From an uncultured Collinsella sp. (GTDB lineage: Bacteria; Actinomycetota; Coriobacteriia; Coriobacteriales; Coriobacteriaceae): DNA of 5,114 nucleotides. The position numbers and the translations under genes were made by a program. Where the stretch lies: the NCBI GenBank assembly GCA_902494465.1, contig CABUTH010000137.1, positions 1-5,114 of the forward strand. The letters are read 5' to 3'. Numbering within the stretch: the first letter of the stretch is position 1; each line of letters starts with the position of its first letter. Below are positions 1 to 4,343 of the stretch, piece by piece. The notes under the pieces are model-generated. The model saw only the letters and a list, made by a program, of their open reading frames with translations. It had not been told where the DNA came from and ran no database searches.

Positions 1-1457
1 CGGGCGTGAGCATACTGCACGTAATAGACCGGGTTGGAGTTGTCGCGCTTCTTAACGGCCTCGATGTCGAAGTCGACCATCTGGTTGGAGCTCTTGGAGA
101 TGAGCGTGTAGCGAGCGGCATCGGAGCCGACCTCGTCGACGAGCTCCTGCAGGGTCACCATGGTGCCCTTGCGCTTGGACATACGAACGGGCTTGCCATT
201 ACGCAGCAGGTTGACGAGCTGGCCCAGCAGAACCTCAAACTTGCCGGGATAGCCGAGAGCGTCGCAGACGCAGCGGACGCGCTCGATGTAGCCGTGGTGG
301 TCGGCACCCCAAATGTCGATGACGTGGTCGACGCGCTGGAACTTGTCCCAATGATAGGCAACGTCGGAGGCGAAGTAGGTGTACTCGCCATCGGACTTGA
401 TCAGGACGCGGTCCTTGTCGTCGCCTAGGTCGGTGGAGCGGAACCACAGGGCGCCGTCCTTGGTGTAGAGGTAGCCCATCTTGTCGAGCTTCTCAAAAGC
501 GCGGTCGACGGCGGAGGTGCCGGCGGTCTCGCCCTCGGTGTCCTTCACGTACAGCGAACGCTCGGAGTACCAACGATCGAAGTCGCAATTGACGGCGTGG
601 CAGAGGTCGCGCATGTTGTCGACCATCTTCACATAGCCGCGCTCGCGGAAGCTCTCCATGCGCTCCTGCGGATCGGCGTCGACCCACTTGTCGCCGTCGG
701 TGCGCCAGAACTCGGCGGCCTCGTCGATGATGTAGTCGCCGCCGTAGGAGTCCTTGCCCAGGGTCTCGGCAAAGTTGTCCTGATACGGATGGGTCTCGGG
801 ATGCTCGTCGTTCTCGTCGGCAACGAAGGCGTCACGGTCGGCGATCAGCAGCTTGTGAGCCTCGTCGATATCAACGCCCTGCTTGGCGATGATGTCGGCA
901 AGCTGCATATAGCGCGTGCTGATGGAGTTGCCGAAGGTGTTCATCTGAGAGCCATGGTCATTGATGTAGAACTCACGCTGGATGTCGTAACCGGCGTGGT
1001 CCATAACGCGGCAGAGCGAATCGCCCAGCGCGGCCCAGCGGCCGTGGCCGATGTGCATGGGGCCGACGGGGTTGGCGGAAACGAACTCAACCTGGGTCTT
1101 CAGGCCACCACCGACGTTGGACTTAGCGAAGTCCATGCCCTTCTCGCGAGCCTCGCCAAAGATGGCATTCTTGACGGCAACGGAGAGGTAGAAGTTGATG
1201 AAACCGGGGCCTGCGATCTCAACCTTCTCGATCGCGGGATCCTCGGGCATATGGGCAACGATGGCCTCGGCGATCTTGCGCGGGGCGCAGTGGGCCAGCT
1301 TGGCGGACTTCAGGGCCATGGTAGAGGTCCACTCGCCATGAGAAGTGTCAGCCGGTCGCTCGATAGCGCAATCGTCAAGTTCAAATGCGGAAAGGTCGCC
1401 GGCCTCCTGGGCCGCAGCAAGCGCAGCGCGTACCAGCTCTTCAATCTTCTCGGGCAT
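1..1457 (-). CDS. argS: Arginyl-tRNA synthetase, C-terminal part beyond the window
   Basis: This class I aminoacyl-tRNA synthetase charges tRNA-Arg with arginine in the cytoplasm, using ATP. The first 485 codons are present and the reading frame is still open at the left edge, so the anticodon-binding C-terminus lies outside. Residues 1 to about 90 fit the Arg-tRNA synthetase N-terminal domain, ending in the typical AGPGFINFYL. The catalytic signature follows as FVSANPVGPMHIGHGR, with the HIGH motif at residues 135-138. The KMSKS equivalent is VRMSKRKGT, with Met at residue 426, and the last visible residues, VQYAHA, are the usual argS continuation. The start at 1457 is set by a strong AAGGAGG on the minus strand (1462-1468), 4 nt upstream. 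The gene diverges from carD across a 342-nt gap. No frameshift or missing catalytic motif is seen. Confidence 0.97.
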   Translation of the reverse strand, partial: MPEKIEELVRAALAAAQEAGDLSAFELDDCAIERPADTSHGEWTSTMALKSAKLAHCAPRKIAEAIVAHMPEDPAIEKVEIAGPGFINFYLSVAVKNAIFGEAREKGMDFAKSNVGGGLKTQVEFVSANPVGPMHIGHGRWAALGDSLCRVMDHAGYDIQREFYINDHGSQMNTFGNSISTRYMQLADIIAKQGVDIDEAHKLLIADRDAFVADENDEHPETHPYQDNFAETLGKDSYGGDYIIDEAAEFWRTDGDKWVDADPQERMESFRERGYVKMVDNMRDLCHAVNCDFDRWYSERSLYVKDTEGETAGTSAVDRAFEKLDKMGYLYTKDGALWFRSTDLGDDKDRVLIKSDGEYTYFASDVAYHWDKFQRVDHVIDIWGADHHGYIERVRCVCDALGYPGKFEVLLGQLVNLLRNGKPVRMSKRKGTMVTLQELVDEVGSDAARYTLISKSSNQMVDFDIEAVKKRDNSNPVYYVQYAHA

Positions 1458-1524
1458 AGATCCTCCTTGTGTTAAAGCCCCCGAGCTCTTGGTCACTCGT
1501 AGGGCAAAAGCCAGAGTTTGTAGC

Positions 1525-1533
1525 ACTCTATCA
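1525..1533 (-). promoter_or_regulatory. Possible extended -10 promoter element for argS
   Basis: On the minus strand the sequence reads TGATAGAGT, a TGn-extended -10 with four of six TATAAT matches. It would start a transcript near 1518, about 60 nt before the argS start codon. No recognisable -35 box sits at 16-18 nt spacing, so this is a weak prediction. Confidence 0.25.
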
Positions 1534-1756
1534 CAAGCGACGGGCACTATCGCAGGGTAAAGCCAATCGAAATTGCATATGCACAAAATTGACTACAGCT
1601 TGTATGGAGTCTCTCAAAGATGCCGGTCTGCCTGCAGATTATGCACGCGTTGAAAATGCATAAAGGTGTGAATGAGCTGTGTCTTTTATCGAATACTCTT
1701 ACCTATCGGAGTTGTGTGCTTTTCCTGCATAAAGTAAGGGTTTCCGCACGTCAGCG

Positions 1757-1765
1757 TGGTATTCT
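1757..1765 (+). promoter_or_regulatory. Possible extended -10 promoter element for carD
   Basis: TGGTATTCT is a TGn-extended -10 element with four of six matches to TATAAT. It would give a transcript start near 1772 and a leader of about 28 nt that includes the GGAGGT ribosome binding site at 1791-1796. There is no good -35 at the usual spacing. The TGCATAAAG half-site at 1726-1734 lies just upstream, where an operator or activator site could act. Confidence 0.35.
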
Positions 1766-1799
1766 AGACATACGCAAATTCGTATAAGTTGGAGGTAGC

Positions 1800-2285
1800 A
1801 TGTTCTCAATCGGTCAACACGTCATTCATCCGGGTCAGGGAGTCTGCACCGTCGTCGGTTTTAGGGACGACACGCCGCAGCCCATGCTGTTGCTCGAGAC
1901 CAAGCAGGGACATGCGCAGACGATCCTCATGTACCCCGTGGCGCAGGCCGATCGTTTGCATGCCGCCATCTCCCAGCGAGATGCCGAGCACCTGCTGAGC
2001 CACTATGACGAGCTGGAGTGCGACACCTTTACCGAGCGTAACAGCTCGCTTGAGGAGACGCACTTTAAGCAGCAGCTCAAGCTGGGCGCGCCCGAGACGG
2101 TCCGCGTGGCAAAGACCATGATGCACCGCATTCGCCAGGCCGAGGAAGCCGGTAAAAAGCCCAGCTCATACTACATGCGCGTGCTCAAGGAGGCAAAGCG
2201 CCGCTCCGTTGAGGAGTTCGCCGTCGCTCTGGGCGTCACCGAAGAAGACGCCGAGGCCTGCCTAGCCCAAGCTGCCCTCAACTAA
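1800..2285 (+). CDS. CarD/CdnL-family RNA polymerase-binding transcription regulator
   Basis: CarD-family proteins bind the RNA polymerase beta subunit through an N-terminal Tudor-like domain and stabilise open promoter complexes through a helical C-terminal DNA-contacting domain. The 161-aa product fits this size. Residues 1-60 start FSIGQHVIHPGQGVCTVVGF, the family signature (hydrophobic-x-x-G-x-x-V-x-x-P-x-x-G), and carry a beta-rich stretch to about residue 46. Residues 60-161 are predicted helical, with a basic segment around 119-136 (KKPSSYYMRVLKEAKRRS). The start is supported by GGAGGT at 1791-1796, 3 nt before the ATG. The protein contains no tryptophan. By eye alignment, the conserved wedge Trp of mycobacterial CarD (in NWS) is replaced by Ser in N81-S82-S83. 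The gene appears monocistronic: a repeat hairpin starts in its stop codon and a strong terminator-like hairpin follows. Family assignment is firm. Which promoters it acts on is unknown. Confidence 0.9.
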   Translation: MFSIGQHVIHPGQGVCTVVGFRDDTPQPMLLLETKQGHAQTILMYPVAQADRLHAAISQRDAEHLLSHYDELECDTFTERNSSLEETHFKQQLKLGAPETVRVAKTMMHRIRQAEEAGKKPSSYYMRVLKEAKRRSVEEFAVALGVTEEDAEACLAQAALN

Positions 2286-2327
2286 CCCGCCAAAAAGGGA
2301 CAGGTTTGTTTTGGCAGGTTTTATCTG
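2283..2327 (+). repeat. REP-like 45-nt repeat, copy 1, at the carD stop codon
   Basis: The copy begins with the carD TAA stop itself. Left arm 2284-2295 (AACCCGCCAAAA) pairs with right arm 2309-2320 (TTTTGGCAGGTT) around a 13-nt loop, 2296-2308, then comes TTATCTG. It differs from copy 2 at two positions. One is a C in the left arm (2288) that creates a C-A mismatch in the stem, and the other is a G instead of A at the loop end (2308). It lacks the CGG that follows the other two copies. It is in sense orientation relative to carD and inverted relative to copy 2. Confidence 0.9.
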
Positions 2328-2352
2328 GCCAAACGTCAACGAACAATTAGTA

Positions 2353-2393
2353 AATGGCCGGGCGCTCCGTTTTGTTTTGAGCGCCCGGCCATT
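2353..2393 (+). terminator. Strong hairpin, probable carD terminator
   Basis: A perfect 15-bp inverted repeat, AATGGCCGGGCGCTC (2353-2367) and its complement (2379-2393), encloses an 11-nt T-rich loop. The GC-rich stem is followed by CTTCTAT, a modest U-rich tail. It lies 68 nt past the carD stop and downstream of repeat copy 1. The symmetric stem could also stop antisense transcription. Confidence 0.75.
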
Positions 2394-2538
2394 CTTCTAT
2401 CGCCGCAGAAATGCTTGAAGCCCATTTGCGCTGACATCACGCGAGGGCCATCCAGATCAACGTAACCAAAGCACGCATTCACAACAAGCGCGCCCGTCTT
2501 GCTCAATTACCATTAAAAAGCATCAATTTGAAAACGCA
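2394..2538. other. Gene-free leader region upstream of the RAYT gene
   Basis: This stretch between the carD terminator and the RAYT promoter is AT-richer than the neighbouring genes. It contains no credible gene. A minus-strand open frame of 56 codons, from TTG at 2506 to TGA at 2336, crosses it and part of the terminator hairpin, but has no ribosome binding site. Its middle (about 2398-2500) reads like ordinary protein and might be a gene remnant. Confidence 0.3.
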
Positions 2539-2567
2539 ATAACATTTCGGCAGGTAGCAGCTATAGT
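2539..2567 (+). promoter_or_regulatory. Possible sigma-70-type promoter for the RAYT gene
   Basis: A -35-like ATAACA (2539-2544, four of six consensus matches) is separated by 17 nt from a -10 TATAGT (2562-2567, five of six). The transcript would start near 2574, leaving a leader of about 67 nt before the ATG. This is a sequence match only. It suggests the transposase has its own promoter and does not rely on read-through from carD. Confidence 0.4.
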
Positions 2568-2640
2568 CGGTGAACTGAATCTCGACAACCGAAGCCTCCA
2601 AATGAGGTATCTTCAGCCCATCCAAGCTAAAGGAGGGACC

Positions 2641-3399
2641 ATGCCGAGAAAGCCTCGTTCAAAGTCACCAACCGGTTATTTCCATGTCACATTGCGCGGA
2701 AACGGAGGACAATTGCTGTTTGACGGTGACGAGGACCGAATCGCTTTGCTTCACATCCTCGACGCAATCCTCCCTAAACACAATATTGAGCTTATCGCTT
2801 GGTGCCTTATGGGAAACCACATCCATCTCCTCATCGACGATCCGGACAACCGCAAGAGCGACGCTATGCACGCGATAGCCGTGTCGTTTGCGGGAAGATA
2901 TAACGCGCGAATGGGGCATATCGGACACGTTTTTCAGGAGCGCTTTTGGGATTCGCCGATTAAATCGGAAGAGTATTTGCTCGAGGCAATTCGATACATT
3001 CATTTGAATCCACAAAAAGCAGGACTGGCGGCATACGACGAATATCCGTGGAGCAGCCATCGCGAGTATCTGATGAGCACCAGGTCACGGCCGCATATCA
3101 CCGGCAGCGTTATCGACGCATTATTCCCGACACCTCGCTCATACCTTCAACTCATGGAAAACACGCCGTCGCTTCCCTATCGCCCCAGCGCAACAGCCAA
3201 GGTACGCGAGGAAGATTTATGCGAATTTGGCGCGGCAATCGTGCGGAGTGTCGCAGGATGCGCCCCTACGGAACTTAAATCCGTCTCCAAGGCACTTCGC
3301 AATGAGGCGATACTCACGCTACGGAAAGAAGGGCTAACGATTAAGCAGGTTCAGCTGCTGACCGGACTGGGAATATGGATTATCAAGAATGCGGCCTAG
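2641..3399 (+). CDS. REP-associated tyrosine transposase (RAYT), Y1 HUH nuclease with C-terminal helix-turn-helix
   Basis: The 252-aa product belongs to the IS200-like Y1 HUH superfamily, RAYT branch. These enzymes nick single-stranded DNA through a tyrosine and are linked to REP palindromes; they are usually single-copy, domesticated genes. The visible landmarks are the N-terminal MPRKPR, FHVTLRGNG at residues 14-22, and the HUH motif MGNHIHLLI with His60 and His62. They continue with FAGRYNARMGHIGHVFQERFW (about 83-103) and the catalytic-tyrosine helix RYIHLNPQKAGL, Tyr119. Residues about 190-252 form a C-terminal extension ending in a helix-turn-helix-like LTIKQVQLLTGLGIWIIKNAA, as in the longer RAYTs. 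All catalytic residues are intact. The ATG at 2641 is preferred over an in-frame ATG at 2602 because AAGGAGGG (2630-2637) lies just before it. Base composition is visibly less GC-rich than in argS, carD or proA, which suggests acquisition. Repeat copies 1 and 2 flank the gene in inverted orientation. Confidence 0.92.
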   Translation: MPRKPRSKSPTGYFHVTLRGNGGQLLFDGDEDRIALLHILDAILPKHNIELIAWCLMGNHIHLLIDDPDNRKSDAMHAIAVSFAGRYNARMGHIGHVFQERFWDSPIKSEEYLLEAIRYIHLNPQKAGLAAYDEYPWSSHREYLMSTRSRPHITGSVIDALFPTPRSYLQLMENTPSLPYRPSATAKVREEDLCEFGAAIVRSVAGCAPTELKSVSKALRNEAILTLRKEGLTIKQVQLLTGLGIWIIKNAA

Positions 3400-3480
3400 C
3401 GCCGCGTTTGCCGAATTACGGATACGGCAAAGCATGGCTGCCCGCCGCGAGGCGCCGCCATTCGCCGATGTCGCCATGTC
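3388..3480. other. Nested GC-rich palindromes at the RAYT 3' end
   Basis: Several short inverted repeats cluster here. GCGGC/GCCGC (3391-3395 and 3401-3405) surrounds the RAYT stop codon. TTTGCCG/CGGCAAA (3407-3413 and 3425-3431) forms a 7-bp stem. CATGGC/GCCATG (3433-3438 and 3473-3478) encloses a GCC-rich stretch. None is followed by a clear T-run in the plus direction, so a classical terminator for the RAYT gene is not evident. It may be the residual 3' end of the transposase locus. Confidence 0.35.
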
Positions 3481-3524
3481 AAAAAGAAAACGCTTCCGCT
3501 GAATAACGTCCAACGGAGGCGTTT
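3481..3524 (-). terminator. Probable terminator of the HD-domain gene
   Basis: On the minus strand, the arm AAACGCCTCCG (3524-3514) pairs with CGGAAGCGTTT (3498-3488) with one mismatch around a 15-nt loop. TTCTTTTT follows, giving a good U-tract for transcripts of the HD gene. It starts directly after repeat copy 2. Read in the plus direction the same mismatch becomes a G-U pair, but there is no T-tail on that side. Confidence 0.7.
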
Positions 3525-3527
3525 CCG

Positions 3528-3572
3528 CAGATAAAACCTGCCAAAATAAACCTGTCCCTTTTTGGCAGGTTA
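3528..3572 (-). repeat. REP-like 45-nt repeat, copy 2, at the HD-gene stop codon
   Basis: Read on the minus strand it starts with the TAA stop of the HD gene (3572-3570). Perfect 12-bp arms, AACCTGCCAAAA (3571-3560) and TTTTGGCAGGTT (3546-3535), enclose a 13-nt loop with GGGACAGG. It ends TTATCTG, followed by CGG. Positions 3525-3571 are identical to 4295-4341 of copy 3 over 47 nt. The inner CAGGTT (rc of 3549-3554) is a second possible partner for the left-arm AACCTG. Confidence 0.93.
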
Positions 3573-4169
3573 GGCCTGGAAGGAGTCGCGGTCGGGGGCG
3601 AAGGACTGCATGGCTGCGATGGTGCGGTCGAAGAGCTCGGGAAGCTCCCAGCCCAGCATCTCGGCACCCTGCGAAATTACATCGCGCGAGCAGCCGGCGG
3701 CAAAGCGCTTGTCCTTGAATTTCTTTTTGAGCGACTTGGTCGTAAAGTCCATGACGCTCTTGCTCGGGCGCATGATGACGGCGGCGCCGATCAGGCCGGT
3801 GAGCTCGTCGCAGGCAAACAGGATCTTTTCCATCTGCAGCTCGGGCTTGGGCAGCGAAGAGTTGAAATCGGACGTGTGCGTCTGGATGGCACAGATAAGC
3901 TCGGGGGTCGCACCCTCACCCTCGAGAATCTCGGCAGCATAGATGGTGTGGTTCATGGGGTCGTCCTCATGCTCCTCCCAATCCAGGTCGTGCAGCAGAC
4001 CGACGATGCCCCAAAAATCTTCGTTTTCGGGGTCGAACTCGCGCGCAAAGTAGCGCATGGTGCCCTCGACGGTCTCGCCGTGCGTGATGTGGAACGGGTC
4101 TTTGTTGTGCTCGTTGAGCAGTTCAAACGCGCGGTCTCGGGTGATTCCGGCAGTAAGCGTCTGGGACAT
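3570..4169 (-). CDS. HD-domain metal-dependent phosphohydrolase family protein
   Basis: The 199-aa product carries the HD-domain pattern of metal-binding phosphohydrolases. Candidate ligands are His30 (FHITHGE), the HD doublet His60-Asp61 in GLLHDLDWEEH, His74 (MNHT) or His98 (QTHTSDFN), and Asp121 in ACDELTGLI. It is close in size to the stand-alone HD hydrolases often annotated simply as 'HD domain-containing protein' or 'hydrolase'. The substrate cannot be named from the sequence. There is no signal peptide or membrane segment, so it is probably cytoplasmic. A lysine-rich segment (KSLKKKFKDKR, 145-155) follows the core. The start is supported by GGAGGT (rc of 4177-4182), 7 nt before the ATG. 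It is transcribed in the same direction as proA, but proA's terminator and repeat copy 3 lie between them, so it probably has its own promoter. Repeat copy 2 begins in its stop codon. Confidence 0.85.
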   Translation of the reverse strand: MSQTLTAGITRDRAFELLNEHNKDPFHITHGETVEGTMRYFAREFDPENEDFWGIVGLLHDLDWEEHEDDPMNHTIYAAEILEGEGATPELICAIQTHTSDFNSSLPKPELQMEKILFACDELTGLIGAAVIMRPSKSVMDFTTKSLKKKFKDKRFAAGCSRDVISQGAEMLGWELPELFDRTIAAMQSFAPDRDSFQA

Positions 4170-4210
4170 GGTCGATACCTCCAGTTACGTCAGTGCTAAG
4201 TCACAGCATC

Positions 4211-4240
4211 AATATCGTATATCGCCGTGGCGAAAGTCGA
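4211..4240 (-). promoter_or_regulatory. Possible promoter of the HD-domain gene
   Basis: On the minus strand, a -35-like TCGACT (4240-4235) and a -10-like GATATT (4216-4211), each with four of six matches, are 18 nt apart. The transcript would begin near 4204, about 35 nt before the ATG. Overlapping alternatives (TACGAT at 4219-4214) are equally possible in this AT-rich patch. Confidence 0.3.
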
Positions 4241-4257
4241 AAGGCCGAAAAGGCGCG

Positions 4258-4291
4258 CGGAAAACATGCCGGGCGAACGTGTCGCCCGGCA
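4258..4291 (-). terminator. Probable rho-independent terminator of proA
   Basis: Minus-strand TGCCGGGCGA (4291-4282) pairs perfectly with TCGCCCGGCA (4276-4267) around a 5-nt loop, followed by TGTTTTCC. It sits directly downstream of repeat copy 3 and separates proA from the HD-domain gene. Confidence 0.75.
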
Positions 4292-4297
4292 AAACCG

Positions 4298-4343
4298 CAG
4301 ATAAAACCTGCCAAAATAAACCTGTCCCTTTTTGGCAGGTTTA
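4298..4343 (-). repeat. REP-like 46-nt repeat, copy 3, at the proA stop codon
   Basis: Read on the minus strand it begins at the proA TAA (4343-4341), with one extra A compared with the other two copies. Perfect 12-bp arms 4341-4330 and 4316-4305 enclose the same 13-nt loop, 4329-4317, and the copy ends TTATCTG followed by CGG. From 4295 to 4341 it is identical to copy 2. The 5 nt between the CGG and the terminator arm differ from copy 2, which helps mark the repeat boundary. Confidence 0.93.

Larger units (their letters stand above)
1458..1799. other. Divergent argS-carD intergenic region with TGCATA half-sites
   Basis: No convincing gene lies in these 342 nt. The region serves as the upstream region of both argS (minus) and carD (plus). 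It contains a perfect palindrome TGCATATGCA at 1574-1583, an inverted pair TTATGCA (1639-1645) and TGCATAA (1657-1663) separated by 11 nt, and a further TGCATAA at 1726-1732. The last two extend to a common TGCATAAAG. The stretch is more AT-rich than the flanking genes. The recurring half-site could be an operator, but no binding protein can be assigned from the sequence alone. No T-box specifier or antiterminator sequence was seen before argS. Confidence 0.5.

Noticed and set aside
597..1475. Long plus-strand open frame opposite argS
   Set aside because: It is the antisense shadow of the clearly coding argS frame, favoured by high GC. Its protein has no recognisable domain.
1458..1600. T-box riboswitch in front of argS
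   Set aside because: No conserved antiterminator T-box sequence or terminator hairpin is visible in the argS leader.
1469..1663. Small plus-strand open frames in the argS-carD gap
   Set aside because: They lack ribosome binding sites, overlap the argS leader or half-site region and have low-complexity, non-protein-like sequence.
2602..2640. Upstream in-frame ATG as the RAYT start
   Set aside because: No ribosome binding site precedes it, whereas AAGGAGGG lies just before the ATG at 2641, and the product then starts with the family-typical MPRKPR.
2283..3572. Copies 1 and 2 as terminal inverted repeats of a classical insertion sequence
   Set aside because: Y1 HUH elements do not use such ends, a third copy lies outside at proA, and each copy abuts a stop codon of a neighbouring gene. 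No target-site duplication was seen.
2283..4343. CRISPR array
   Set aside because: The three repeats are 700-1250 nt apart, separated by genes, in mixed orientation, with no regular spacers or cas genes.
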